From assembly GCA_963817375.1 (NCBI GenBank), contig CAWFOB010000006.1, positions 248,001 to 312,000 on the forward strand: a DNA stretch of 64,000 bases. Reading direction: 5' to 3'. The translations under genes were made by a program, and so were the position numbers. This document shows, one piece after another, positions 34,073 to 42,635 of this stretch. The notes beneath the pieces are model-generated. The model made no database searches. It saw only the letters and a list, made by a program, of their open reading frames with translations, and was not told where the DNA came from. The stretch comes from JACVRM01 sp963817375 (lineage in GTDB: Bacteria; Actinomycetota; Thermoleophilia; Gaiellales; Gaiellaceae). Position 1 is the stretch's first letter. Every line of letters begins with the position of its first letter.

Positions 34073-34495
34073 GTGCGCGTCACGGCTACGACCCATATCG
34101 CCTGCCCGCCCGACCGCGTCTTCGACACGTTGGCAGACCTGCGCAACGAGCCGCAGTGGAACAGCCAGGTGACCAACGCTGAGCTGCGGAGCGACGAGCC
34201 GATCAAGCTGGGTTCGCGTTTCTCGATTGTCAACGGCGGCAGGCCGTACGACGTGACGATCACGACCTTCGAACCGCCGTCACGGCTCGTGTTCGAAGCG
34301 AGTGGACGACCTGACCTCACGATCGAGTACACGCTCACGCCGACCGCTGACGGAACGGATCTCGAGAGCGACTTCGACTTTCGGCCGACAGGAGCTCTGA
34401 AGCTGCTCTTTTTGCTGCTCGCGCCCGTGATCCGCCGCAACGTGCCGAAGCAGTACGCCTCGCTGAAGGCGCTCTGCGAGGCCGCCCTCAGTTGA
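34073..34495 (+). CDS. SRPBCC family protein
   Basis: 140 residues from GTG 34073. START/polyketide-cyclase-like fold: N-terminal ATTHIACPPDRVFDTLADLRNEPQWNSQV, a central EPPSRLVFEASGRPDLTIEYTLTP and a C-terminal helix (LKLLFLLLAPVIRRNVPKQYASLKALCEAAL). Hydrophobic-ligand binding pocket proteins; specific ligand unknown. 33 bp after the VOC gene and probably cotranscribed. Confidence 0.8.
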   Translation: MRVTATTHIACPPDRVFDTLADLRNEPQWNSQVTNAELRSDEPIKLGSRFSIVNGGRPYDVTITTFEPPSRLVFEASGRPDLTIEYTLTPTADGTDLESDFDFRPTGALKLLFLLLAPVIRRNVPKQYASLKALCEAALS

Positions 34496-34644
34496 CCCAG
34501 GGATGGTCGGCCAGGAGGCCCGGACACGGGTGCGAACGAAGGGTCGCCTCTGACCCGCGCGTGGACGCGCGTGCCCAGGCTGATGTTCGCGTCTGACAAC
34601 GGACGTGGGTCTCGGTCGGATTGTTCATCGCCGTGCCCGTTGAT

Positions 34645-34660
34645 CTCTACATAGGTAGAG
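34645..34660. promoter_or_regulatory. Palindrome upstream of padR, likely autoregulatory operator
   Basis: CTCTAC-ATAG-GTAGAG, perfect 6-bp arms at 34645-34650 and 34655-34660, 7 bp before the padR start codon. PadR proteins commonly bind short palindromes overlapping their own promoters. This placement would also block initiation or ribosome binding. Confidence 0.5.
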
Positions 34661-34667
34661 TTACGGA

Positions 34668-34991
34668 ATGCTCGTTCGCTCTCGCCGTCCCTCTCCTCAG
34701 ACCGTGAAGGTGCTCGAGGCCCTGGCGGCAGATCCGTTGGCGTGGCGGTATGGCTATGAGTTGGGGCTGGAGGTCGGGCTGCGGTCGGGTTCGCTCTATC
34801 CGATCCTGGTGCGGCTTTGCGACCGTGATCTGCTCGAGGCGAAGTGGGAGGACGGGCCGCCGCCCGGTCGGCCGCCTCGTCATCTCTATCGCCTGACATC
34901 GAGTGGCCTCGAGCACGCAGCGACGTACGCGACTCGTTCTGTCGCGCAGCGGCGGAGCCGGCGTCGGCCCGAGCTTCGGGGTGCGTCATAG
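34668..34991 (+). CDS. PadR family transcriptional regulator
   Basis: 107 residues. Winged helix with the PadR signature: TVKVLEALAADPLAWRYGYELGLEVGLRSGSLYPILVRLCDRDLLEAKWEDG followed by RPPRHLYRLTSSGLEHA, the wing and dimer helix. Length is that of the short PadR-s2 type without an effector domain. A membrane protein follows, the usual partner of such regulators. Confidence 0.9.
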   Translation: MLVRSRRPSPQTVKVLEALAADPLAWRYGYELGLEVGLRSGSLYPILVRLCDRDLLEAKWEDGPPPGRPPRHLYRLTSSGLEHAATYATRSVAQRRSRRRPELRGAS

Positions 34992-35102
34992 CCGCGCTGT
35001 TTGTGTTGGCGCTCTTGATCCTCGTGGCGACAGTCGCGGTTCCGGCAATCGTGCGCGCTGTGCGCATCCGTCGGCGGAGCCGACTGCGATCGAGCTCAGC
35101 TG

Positions 35103-35903
35103 TTGCTCGAGTTCGCAGTGCAGGGTCTGCCGGCCGATCGGGTGGACTGGGCACAGGCGATGCTCGTTGAACTCGATCAAGTCGAGGGACGGCGAGAGCG
35201 CTGGCAGTTCAGTCTCGGCTGCGCATGGGCTGCAGTCCGCATCCGCGTCGGGTCCCGCGAGCCAGGCGGCGCTCTGCTGCGGGTCGTCGTTCTCGGCTGC
35301 GCCGTGATCGCGCTCGCGCTTGTTGGCTACGGTCTCGTGCGGTACCCCGGACTACGGTCTGAGCCAAACGTCTGGGGAGCAATGATCGTCTTCCTCGCGA
35401 CCCTTCTGACCTACGCCGCGCTCACGGTCTTTCTCTCCCGAGGCGAGACGCAACGATCAGTTGCGGCGCGTCGCTACGGCCTGACGGGAGGACTCGCCGT
35501 GGGAGTCGGCTGGCTCCTTGGCATCGCGCCGCCGTCGGCCATCAAGGGTTGGGTGTTCCTTCCGCTCCTCATCGCGCTCCTTGGCCCGGCGGTAGTTGCC
35601 GCCGTCGCGGGACACCGTTCCCGCGATTCACGGACAGGCACTCTCGCGGCGCTCTGGAGTGGACTTGTCGGCGGCTTGACCGTGTTCATCGTCTGGGTGA
35701 CCGTGACCTACACGAATGCAGGCGGTCCTTACGACTCCGGCCTCGTCAGCGACTTCCACAAGAGCGATGCGCCCGACCTCACCACGTACGCGGTCAGCGA
35801 CAATCTAGGGAGCGGGTTGGTCCTGCTTCTGATGATTCCGACCGTTGCGTTTGCCCTCGGCTCGTTGAGCGCTCGCCTGGCCGCAGCCACACGACGGATC
35901 TAA
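35103..35903 (+). CDS. Membrane protein partnered with PadR
   Basis: 266 residues if begun at TTG 35103. A cytoplasmic start (FAVQGLPADRVDWAQAMLVELDQVEGRRERWQFSLGCAWAAVRIR) is followed by about six membrane helices. The start is doubtful: a membrane helix in the frame beginning at GTG 35003 (LALLILVATVAVPAIVRAVRIRRRSRLR) fits the N-terminus of such proteins, and one base change in the frame near 35090-35103 would join the two. Small PadR-linked membrane proteins often have unknown, transport-associated roles. Confidence 0.6.
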   Translation: MLEFAVQGLPADRVDWAQAMLVELDQVEGRRERWQFSLGCAWAAVRIRVGSREPGGALLRVVVLGCAVIALALVGYGLVRYPGLRSEPNVWGAMIVFLATLLTYAALTVFLSRGETQRSVAARRYGLTGGLAVGVGWLLGIAPPSAIKGWVFLPLLIALLGPAVVAAVAGHRSRDSRTGTLAALWSGLVGGLTVFIVWVTVTYTNAGGPYDSGLVSDFHKSDAPDLTTYAVSDNLGSGLVLLLMIPTVAFALGSLSARLAAATRRI

Positions 35904-36194
35904 TCGGACGTCCCGGCCCGAGCAGCTCGCTCGCACCGACCACGCCGTCTTGTCGCGCCGACGGTCAGCGGAGTGCTTCGGTCAGTCGGTCGATCTGGAG
36001 CGCGCACGGATCGCCGATCACGAGGGGATGGGCGGACCGGGCGAGGTCGCGATTCGCGCCTAGCGGCCCGGGCGCTCGCAGGTGAAGCGGCTGCACCTGT
36101 AGCCGGCGTCTGCCGGTGCGATCCAATCGGGCCGCGACCCCTCGATTCGCGGTCGCGTCGAGCGAATCTCCGTGCCATGGAGTCAGTCTCCCGA
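35904..36194. other. Gene-free stretch before tRNA-Thr
   Basis: Apart from general GC richness, no coding frame with family resemblance, no clear hairpin with T-tract and no repeat is visible. It lies on the 3' side of the tRNA (minus strand); no integrase or duplicated tRNA 3' end was found. Confidence 0.4.
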
Positions 36195-36267
36195 AGCCCT
36201 CTGACGGACTCGAACCGTCGACCCCCTCCTTACCATGGAGGTGCTCTACCAACTGAGCTAAGAGGGC
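36195..36267 (-). tRNA. tRNA-Thr (anticodon GGT)
   Basis: 73-nt cloverleaf on the minus strand. 7-bp acceptor stem GCCCTCT/AGAGGGC, D-arm GCTC...GAGC, anticodon arm CCTCC-ATGGTAA-GGAGG giving anticodon GGT, T-arm GACGG-TTCGAGT-CCGTC. CCA is not encoded. Reads ACC/ACU codons. Confidence 0.95.
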
Positions 36268-36424
36268 GTAGCCGCATCGTAGCGGCGTTCCGGGCCTGCT
36301 TCCCGGCTCTCGGGAGCCGGTATGACAACTGCCTGTGATCAGAGCCCCTTTCGGGATTCAACGCTCAAGGGGCTTCACGGTTGAGACACCGCTCGCGATC
36401 GACAGTGCGACACTACGTCCGCGT

Positions 36425-36961
36425 ATGGGTCTCTTCCGGAAGCTTGGCTCCGACGCGTTCGAGCTCGCGCGATCGATGGGCGGCGACGACGAGCCGTCGG
36501 CGAAGACGGCGGCGAAAGCGGCGTTGTCGCAGGACGGATACAAGGTTCTCCTCCTCAGCCGCGTGCGCGAGACCGCGCGCAGGAGGCACATCCCCTTGGT
36601 CAACCACGTTCTCCGCCTCGCGACCACGGTCATTTACGGGATCGAGATCGAGCGGAACGTCGAGCTCGGCGTGGGAGTCAACTTCGCGCACACCGTCGGC
36701 ATCGTCATCGGCGGCACGTCGAAGGTCGGCGCGCGCGTGAAGTTCATGGGCAGCAACACGGTGGGCACGGCGAAGGACGACGGCTGCCCCGTGATCGAGG
36801 ACGACGTCGTCGTCGGCTGCGGCGCGCGCGTTCTCGGCCCGATCCGCGTTGGGCGCGGCGCTGTCATCGGCGCCAACGCGGTCGTGCTCCACGACGTGCC
36901 ACCCGGCGCGGTCGTCACGGGGATCCCCGCGAGTGTGCACCTCGGGCCCGGGAGCTCATAG
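36425..36961 (+). CDS. Serine acetyltransferase-like hexapeptide protein
   Basis: 178 residues from ATG 36425, chosen because the frame upstream overlaps non-conserved sequence. A helical N-terminal part (RKLGSDAFELARSM, VLLLSRVRETARRRHIPLVNHVLRLATTVIYGIEIER) precedes a left-handed beta-helix with CysE features: VELGVGVNFAHTVGIVIGGTSKVGARVKFMGSNTVG, VIEDDVVVGCGARVLGPIRVGRGAVIGANAVVLHDVPPGAVVTGIPA. Similar in layout to the C-terminal domain of the GT2 fusion at 19531. Isolated here, it could acetylate serine or a surface sugar. Confidence 0.75.
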   Translation: MGLFRKLGSDAFELARSMGGDDEPSAKTAAKAALSQDGYKVLLLSRVRETARRRHIPLVNHVLRLATTVIYGIEIERNVELGVGVNFAHTVGIVIGGTSKVGARVKFMGSNTVGTAKDDGCPVIEDDVVVGCGARVLGPIRVGRGAVIGANAVVLHDVPPGAVVTGIPASVHLGPGSS

Positions 36962-37127
36962 AGGACGGCAACAGTTCGCGCTTGGCGTCCGAGGCGGGTT
37001 TTCGCCCCGGATGCACGCCCCGCGCCGAGAAACCCCTCGAACGAGATCACCTGAACGGGGGCGCGCCTCGACGGCACGGCGAACGATGTTCCCCGTGGCG
37101 GTTACATTCGAGAGAACAGGAGCTCCT

Positions 37128-38414
37128 GTGCGACGACTGAGGCTCCTGCGGCAGAACGACCAAAACGGCCAGGTGCTGGTTATCACCGGCGTCACTCTGG
37201 TGGTGCTACTGGGAATGTCCGCGCTCGTGCTGGACGTGGGGCGTGCGTACCTGGCAAAGCGACAGCTTCAGGCATCTGCGGATGCAGCCGCGCTGGCGGC
37301 CGCGCAGGCACTCCCGAACACGAGCGCAGCGGCCGCGCTGGCCCAGAGCTACAGCGACAAGAACCACCCGGGCAACCTCCCGTCCGTAACGACTTCCGTC
37401 ACCACGTCGTGTGTCGCCTCGGCGCCATGCAACCCGGTGAACGCGCTCGTCGTCAAGCAGTCGGCCGTCGTTCCGACAACGTTCGCGAAGGTGCTCGGGC
37501 TCGACCACTGGACGATCACCGCGAAGGCGAGCGCGATGATGGGGCAGGGCGTCCCCAAGCCAGCGCACATCGTGATCGTCTTCGATCGGACGAACTCCAT
37601 GAACGACCCGTGCTCGGCTGCGGGGGGCACCAAGGTGAACTGCGTCCGTGACGGCATCAAGGCCTTCCTCCAGGGCATGGATCCGGCGTACGACAAGGTG
37701 GCGCTCATCGCGTTCCCGCCGGGCACGGGCAATCCGTGCACCTTCGTGCCGAAGAGCACCGACGGGCCGACGACCGACTACGACGCGTACCCGAACGGCT
37801 ACCTGCTGGTCCCGCTCGCCAACGACTACAAGACCTCGGCGACGTCGCCACTCAACCCGAACTCGCTGCTCGTCAACACGGTCAACTGTCTGAAGGCGCA
37901 GGGCACGACGGCGACGGCCCAGGCACTCGACAAGGCACAGCAGACGCTGGCCGCGAACCACAGTCCCAACGCCCAGGACGCCATCGTCTTCCTGACGGAC
38001 GGCGAAGCGAACTACGGCCCGTGCACGGACACGAACCATGACCAGGTGTGCGAAAACAACACGTCTCCGTACCGGGCGACGCCGTGCCACCAGGCCGAGT
38101 CCTCAGGCCAGGCTGCAACCGCGGCGGGGACTGCCGTCTACGCCATCGCCTACAACGTCGGCAGCGTCCAGTGCTGGGGATGGAAATCCACGGGCACCGG
38201 GACGGACGGGCAGACGTGCAACAAGAAGAACGGCTTCCAGTTCCGCTGTGCGGAAGTGCCGAGCACCACCGCGCTGCAAATGGTGTCGGGCATCGCCTCC
38301 GATCCGGCGAAGTTCTTCAACCAGCCGAACCCGGCCGACCTGACCACCGTCTTCAAGACGATCGCGCAGGACTTGACCGGGCCGATCCTGGTCGACGACA
38401 GCCTGACCGGCTGA
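37128..38414 (+). CDS. TadG-like protein with von Willebrand A domain
   Basis: 428 residues from GTG 37128 with AGGAG just upstream. N-terminal membrane segment in a TadE/TadG-like leader (QNGQVLVITGVTLVVLLGMSALVLDVGRAYLAKRQLQASADAAALAAAQAL), then a VWA domain: MIDAS-type DRTNSMND near residue 160 (Thr instead of the first Ser of DxSxS) and VFLTDGEANYGPC near residue 290. Several cysteine pairs suggest an extracytoplasmic, disulfide-bonded protein. Probably surface or pilus-related adhesion; no other tad genes are adjacent. A strong terminator follows. Confidence 0.8.
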   Translation: MRRLRLLRQNDQNGQVLVITGVTLVVLLGMSALVLDVGRAYLAKRQLQASADAAALAAAQALPNTSAAAALAQSYSDKNHPGNLPSVTTSVTTSCVASAPCNPVNALVVKQSAVVPTTFAKVLGLDHWTITAKASAMMGQGVPKPAHIVIVFDRTNSMNDPCSAAGGTKVNCVRDGIKAFLQGMDPAYDKVALIAFPPGTGNPCTFVPKSTDGPTTDYDAYPNGYLLVPLANDYKTSATSPLNPNSLLVNTVNCLKAQGTTATAQALDKAQQTLAANHSPNAQDAIVFLTDGEANYGPCTDTNHDQVCENNTSPYRATPCHQAESSGQAATAAGTAVYAIAYNVGSVQCWGWKSTGTGTDGQTCNKKNGFQFRCAEVPSTTALQMVSGIASDPAKFFNQPNPADLTTVFKTIAQDLTGPILVDDSLTG

Positions 38415-38423
38415 ACCTCGTCC

Positions 38424-38456
38424 GAGAGTGCGGCCCGCAGCCCGGGCCGCACTCTC
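38424..38456 (+). terminator. Strong hairpin after the TadG/VWA gene
   Basis: Perfect 14-bp stem: arms 38424-38437 and 38443-38456 with a 5-nt loop CAGCC, 9 bp after the stop. GC-rich stems without T-tract are usual for terminators in such genomes. Confidence 0.75.
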
Positions 38457-38541
38457 CGCTTAACGTCGGCTTTGCACGGACGTAGACCGGCGAACGACTA
38501 CCCTTCGCCGCCGTGCCGGGGCCATGTCGTAGCGCTGCCGC

Positions 38542-39789
38542 GTGAAGCGAGCCCTGGTCGTCGTGGCCGCGCTTGTCGTCCTGGGCGCCGGCGCCGCCGC
38601 CGTCTTCGCGTACACGCGCTGGCAGGCGAGCCAGGACGTGCACGGCTCGTCGTCGGTCGAGTTCAGCACGAACGAGATCGTGCCGCGGAGCTCGCCGCGG
38701 AGCCCGATCCGCTGGCCGACGTACGGCTTCGACGTCGCGCGGAGGCACTGGGACGAGGGGCTCGGCATCGAGCCGCCGTTCCGTGCGGTCTGGACGTTCA
38801 AGGCGAAGAGGCTGATCGAGTTTCCGCCGGCGCTCGGCTACCGGCGCCTGTTCGTCCAGACGAACGACGGCCGGCTGCTGGCGCTCGACCGCCGCTTCGG
38901 GACGGTGCACTGGAGCAAGTCGTTTCATCGCTGCTCGGCCGCCTCGCCGACGCTCTCCGACTACACCGTCTACGCGGTGTTCATGAACACGCCGCCTTGC
39001 AACGCCAGCGGCGACACCCTGAACGGCGTGCTCGTTGCGCTGCGCGTCCGCGACGGCAAGGAGCGCTGGAGCTTCTCGCTCGGCCCGAGCGAGACGTCGC
39101 CGCTCGTCGTCGACGGCCGTGTCTACGTCGGCGACTGGCGCGGCAACGTCTACGCGCTCGACCAGCAGACCGGGAAGCTGGTCTGGACGTACAAGACCGG
39201 CGGCGCTGTGAAGGGCGCGGTCGCCTATGCGGGCGGCAACGTCTTCTTCGGCTCGTACGACCACCACGTCTACGCGGTGAACGCGAAGACCGGGACGCTC
39301 GTCTGGAAGGCGGCCGCGCAGGAGCGGCTCGGCCCGCAGGGCACCTTCTACTCGACGCCGGCCGTCTCGTACGGGCGCGTCTACATCGGCTCGACCGACG
39401 GCAAGGTCTACTCGTACGGCGCGACGACCGGAAAGCTGCGCTGGTCGCACGGGACCGGCAGCTACGTCTACGCGTCACCGGCGGTGTATCGGGAGCTCGT
39501 CCTCATCGGCTCCCACGACAAGCACTTCTACGCGCTCGACGCGGCGACCGGCGACGAGGTCTGGAAGTTCGACGCCGGTGCCAAGATCTCTGGCTCGGCG
39601 ACCGTCATCGACGGCGTCGTCTACTTCTCGACCCTGGGGCAGCGGACGTTCGCGCTCGACGCGAAGACCGGCAAGAAGCTCTGGACGTACAACGACGGCA
39701 AGTACGCCGGCGTCATCGGCGGTCGCGAGCGCCTGTACCTGACGGGATATACGCGGCTCTACGCGATGCTGCCGAAGGCGACGCCCTGA
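38542..39789 (+). CDS. PQQ-like beta-propeller protein, membrane-anchored
   Basis: 415 residues from a GTG start. A signal-anchor (RALVVVAALVVLGAGAAAVFAYTR) is followed by a propeller with repeated PQQ-type blades: LLALDRRFGTVHWSKSF, VYALDQQTGKLVWTYKTGG, VYAVNAKTGTLVWKAA, VYSYGATTGKLRWSHG, FYALDAATGDEVWKFDAG, TFALDAKTGKKLWTYNDG, each ending in the tryptophan-docking W. PQQ dehydrogenase catalytic residues are not obvious, so it is probably a binding or assembly scaffold outside the membrane (BamB-like fold), not an enzyme. Confidence 0.82.
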   Translation: MKRALVVVAALVVLGAGAAAVFAYTRWQASQDVHGSSSVEFSTNEIVPRSSPRSPIRWPTYGFDVARRHWDEGLGIEPPFRAVWTFKAKRLIEFPPALGYRRLFVQTNDGRLLALDRRFGTVHWSKSFHRCSAASPTLSDYTVYAVFMNTPPCNASGDTLNGVLVALRVRDGKERWSFSLGPSETSPLVVDGRVYVGDWRGNVYALDQQTGKLVWTYKTGGAVKGAVAYAGGNVFFGSYDHHVYAVNAKTGTLVWKAAAQERLGPQGTFYSTPAVSYGRVYIGSTDGKVYSYGATTGKLRWSHGTGSYVYASPAVYRELVLIGSHDKHFYALDAATGDEVWKFDAGAKISGSATVIDGVVYFSTLGQRTFALDAKTGKKLWTYNDGKYAGVIGGRERLYLTGYTRLYAMLPKATP

Positions 39790-39823
39790 CGGAACCGCGC
39801 CGCCGCCGCGGGTGTAGGAGCCG

Positions 39824-40873
39824 ATGATGCTGCTCGCCGACGCCGCGCCCCCGCCTGTCGCGCTGACCGCCAGCCTGCCGGCGGCGGTCACGGTTGCGAA
39901 GCCCTTCACCGTTCGCTTCCGGGCGTCCGGCAAGCCGGTCGTGGTCGCCTCCGGGCCGGCGACGGCCGCCTTCCCGGCTCGCCGCACCGCGCCCGGCCGC
40001 TTCGCGGCGACTGTCCGCCTTGTGAGAGGCGGGCGCTGGACGATCGCCGTGCGCACCGGCGGCCGCCGGTACCGCCTCGGGTCGGTCACCGCGCGCCTGC
40101 CCGCGCCGCAGCCCGTCCTCTTCGCGCAGCCGGCGAGCATCGCGGCCGCGGCCGACGGGACGCTCGTGCTCGCCGAGGCTGCTGCCAACCGCATCGTGCG
40201 GGTGACGACCGCCGGCGCCGTCACCACGCTGGCGACCGGGATCACCAACCCGTACGGCGTCGCGGTCGCGCCCTCCGGCGACGTCTACGCGACGGCGTCC
40301 GACGTGTTGGTTCGCATCGCGGCCGGCCATGTCACGCCCGTCTTCACTCACGCCGACCTCGGGCCGGTCACGGTCGCGCCCGACGGCGGCGTCTACCTGG
40401 CGACCTCCACGGACGTCTTTCGCATCGACCCGGCGACCGGCGCGTCCGCGCACGTCGCCGGCACCGGCACCCGTGGCGGCGCCGGCGACGGCGGGCCTGC
40501 GGCGAGCGCGCAGATCAACCACCCGCATGCGCTGCTCGTCGCTGCCGACGGCGCGCTCCTCATCCCGGACACGGACAACCACCGCGTCCGCCGGATCGAC
40601 CCCGTCACGCACGTGATCACCACGATCGCGAGCGGCATCGCCGGCGTCTCCGGCATCTGCGCCGGCGGGGGCGCGACCTACCTGACGGACTTCACCGGCA
40701 TGACCGTCCTCCGCCTCGACGCGGCCGGCCCCGTGATCGTCGCGCGCGGCCTCGACACGCCGCTCTCCTGCGCGGTCCTGGGCGGCGACGTCTACGTCGT
40801 CGAGGCGGGCGGGACCGGGACGATCCGCATCGTCCACGGCGACGGAACGATTTCTTTGCTTTCGCGGCGATGA
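39824..40873 (+). CDS. NHL-repeat beta-propeller protein
   Basis: 349 residues with AGGAG before tandem ATG codons (39824/39827). Residues 1-100 form a small beta domain (TASLPAAVTVAKPFTVRFRASG). Then a propeller of NHL type: ANRIVRVTTAGAVTTLATGITNPYGVAVAPSGDVYATASD, VTVAPDGGVYLATSTDVFRIDPATG, the classic INHPHALLVAADGALLIPDTDNHRVRRIDP and GTGTRGGAGDGGPAAS linker. No convincing signal peptide at this start, so either it is cytoplasmic or the true start is further upstream. 34 bp after the PQQ-propeller gene. Confidence 0.75.
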   Translation: MMLLADAAPPPVALTASLPAAVTVAKPFTVRFRASGKPVVVASGPATAAFPARRTAPGRFAATVRLVRGGRWTIAVRTGGRRYRLGSVTARLPAPQPVLFAQPASIAAAADGTLVLAEAAANRIVRVTTAGAVTTLATGITNPYGVAVAPSGDVYATASDVLVRIAAGHVTPVFTHADLGPVTVAPDGGVYLATSTDVFRIDPATGASAHVAGTGTRGGAGDGGPAASAQINHPHALLVAADGALLIPDTDNHRVRRIDPVTHVITTIASGIAGVSGICAGGGATYLTDFTGMTVLRLDAAGPVIVARGLDTPLSCAVLGGDVYVVEAGGTGTIRIVHGDGTISLLSRR

Positions 40874-40933
40874 CTTTCGCACGCGAGCGCGGTCTGATAG
40901 ATCGACCGTGATCTCGACGCGGAGGTGAACGCA

Positions 40934-42013
40934 ATGCCACGGACGCTGCTGCTCGTCGGCACGCGCAAGGGATGTTTTCTGCTGGAGAGCGACGCCGACC
41001 GGCGCGACTGGGCCATGCGCGGCCCGTACTGCGAGGGCTGGCCCGTGTACCATGCCGTCCACGACGCGGGGACGGACACGATCTTCGCGGCGGCCGCGAG
41101 CGAGTGGCACGGCTCGGCCGTTTGGCGCAGCTCCGACCGCGGGGAGACGTGGGAGCACTCGAGCGAGGGCATCGCGTACGACGCGGACGCCGGGCGCAAG
41201 GTCTCGAAGGTCTCGAACCTCGCCGTCAAGAACGGGCGCGTGCTCGTCGGCGTCGAGGCGCCGGGGATCTTCGAGAGCCGGGACGGCGGCTCGACCTGGT
41301 CGCTGCTCTCGACGCTGTCCGGCGAGCCGGGCAGCGAGGTCTGGGACGACCCGGCCAGCCAGCCGCCGGGCCACCTCGGCATCTCCGCGCTGATGTTCGA
41401 CCCGGACGAGGATGACCGCTTCTGGGCCATCGTCCAGGGCATCGGCCTGTTCGAGACCGCCGACTATGCCGAATCGTGGACGCCGCGGAACCGCGGCCTG
41501 CGCGCCGACTGGCCGCGCGAGCACGAGGAGGTCGGCTTCTGCGTCCACAAGCTCGTGCGCTCCCCCGTCGACGGCGACCGCATGTACCAGCAGAACCACG
41601 TCGGCATGCACCGCTCGGACGACGCCGGCCACACGTGGACGGAGATCACCGAAGGGCTCCCCACCGAGTTCGGGTTCGCCGCCGCGACGCACCCGCACGA
41701 CCGGGACACGTTCTACGTCGTGCCGCTCGACCCCCTGCACGCGCGGACGATGCCTGACGGCCACGCCGCCGTCTGGCGCACGCGGGATGCGGGCTCGAGC
41801 TGGCAACGCCTCGACCGCGGCCTGCCGCAGGACAACGCGTTCGTCGGCGTGCTCCGCGAGGGGATGGCGATCGACACCTACGACCAGCCGGGCCTCTACT
41901 TCGGCACGAGCACCGGCCAGATCTTCTCGAGCGTCGACGAGGGCGAGACGTGGAGCCAGATCGCCGACTACCTGCCGGCGATCTCCTCGGTCGAGGTCGC
42001 GATCGTCGACTGA
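40934..42013 (+). CDS. BNR/VPS10-type beta-propeller protein (sialidase-like fold)
   Basis: 359 residues from ATG 40934; GGAGG lies 8 bp upstream, ruling out the in-frame GTG at 40925. Repeated Asp-box motifs (S/T-x-D-x-G-x-T-W): SSDRGETWEHSSEG, SRDGGSTWSLLS, SDDAGHTWTEITEG, TRDAGSSWQRLDRG, SVDEGETWSQIADYL. These mark the sialidase/exo-alpha-sialidase-like propeller, but no sialidase catalytic triad was found. Homologues are annotated as WD40/YVTN/BNR proteins of unknown role. No signal peptide, so cytoplasmic. Its stop overlaps the MoaD-like start. Confidence 0.78.
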   Translation: MPRTLLLVGTRKGCFLLESDADRRDWAMRGPYCEGWPVYHAVHDAGTDTIFAAAASEWHGSAVWRSSDRGETWEHSSEGIAYDADAGRKVSKVSNLAVKNGRVLVGVEAPGIFESRDGGSTWSLLSTLSGEPGSEVWDDPASQPPGHLGISALMFDPDEDDRFWAIVQGIGLFETADYAESWTPRNRGLRADWPREHEEVGFCVHKLVRSPVDGDRMYQQNHVGMHRSDDAGHTWTEITEGLPTEFGFAAATHPHDRDTFYVVPLDPLHARTMPDGHAAVWRTRDAGSSWQRLDRGLPQDNAFVGVLREGMAIDTYDQPGLYFGTSTGQIFSSVDEGETWSQIADYLPAISSVEVAIVD

Positions 42014-42276
42014 TGGCCGACGTCCACCTTCCGCGCACGCTGATGCCGCTCTTCGACGGCCTGCCGAACCGCCTCGACGTCGAGGCGCCGACCGTCGGCG
42101 CCGCCATCGACCGGCTCGACGACCAGTGGCCCGGGCTCCGCGATCGCCTGTGCGAGCCCGGGCCGCTGCTACGCCCGCACATCCACGTGTACGTCGATCG
42201 GGAGCGGGCCGCGCTCGACACTCCACTTGCAACCGCCGCCCGCGTGGACGTGATCGCGGCGATCAGCGGCGGCTGA
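42013..42276 (+). CDS. MoaD/ThiS family small sulfur-carrier-like protein
   Basis: 87 residues. Ubiquitin-like beta-grasp: DVHLPRTLMPLFDG, VEAPTVGAAIDRLDDQWPGLRDRLCE, HIHVYVDRERAALDTPLA, VDVIAAISGG. The C-terminal Gly-Gly is the site that would be adenylated and thiocarboxylated. Overlaps the propeller gene by one base (TGATG). A conserved pairing of MoaD-like proteins with BNR propellers suggests a shared, unknown cofactor or sulfur role. Confidence 0.78.
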   Translation: MADVHLPRTLMPLFDGLPNRLDVEAPTVGAAIDRLDDQWPGLRDRLCEPGPLLRPHIHVYVDRERAALDTPLATAARVDVIAAISGG

Positions 42277-42293
42277 CGAGCCGCGACTGCCGC

Positions 42294-42617
42294 TCACTGG
42301 GGTTCCTGGACCGCCACCCAGACGAGGCCGCTGCCGGTAGCGACTGCCGCCCGCAGGGTGGGAGCGGTGGCGATCCGCGCGACAACACGTCCTGTGATCG
42401 GGTCGATCGGGGTGAGCGTGCCGAGCCCTCGACGCGCCCCAGCCTCGAGCAAGTCGCTCCTGCGGCCAAGCGACTCGTCTCGCTGACTGGGGCGCGTCCA
42501 GGGCTGCCGCTCCGGCCCCTGTGCTCTGGCCATCGGCGGGTGCTCGCCGGACTGGTCCCTCGAACGGGGGTCGCCACGTACGGTGGCTCCAGGCCGAAGC
42601 CCGCGGCGGCGCTCCAC
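42294..42617 (-). pseudogene. Fragment of a beta-propeller protein beside tRNA-Tyr
   Basis: Only the last 40 residues of this 107-codon frame are recognisable: LTPIDPITGRVVARIATAP ... AAVATGSGLVWVAVQEP, a typical YVTN/PQQ-like propeller blade. The first 65 residues are low-complexity Arg/Pro/Gly with no relation to known proteins. It fills the 359-bp gap between the MoaD-like gene and tRNA-Tyr. Best read as the remnant of a deleted larger gene (for example a propeller domain of a regulator). Confidence 0.4.
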
Positions 42618-42635
42618 ACACCACGGGCTGTTCTA

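Noticed and set aside
35965..36252. Minus-strand open frame of 95 codons
   Set aside because: It runs through tRNA-Thr and reads non-conserved sequence.
36962..37127. Possible c-di-GMP (GEMM) riboswitch before the TadG/VWA gene
   Set aside because: The conserved GEMM core and tetraloop-receptor sequences are not present; only a simple GC hairpin is seen.
39713..42232. An 839-codon minus-strand frame opposite the NHL and BNR propeller genes
   Set aside because: Low-complexity shadow of convincing propeller genes, with no motif of its own.
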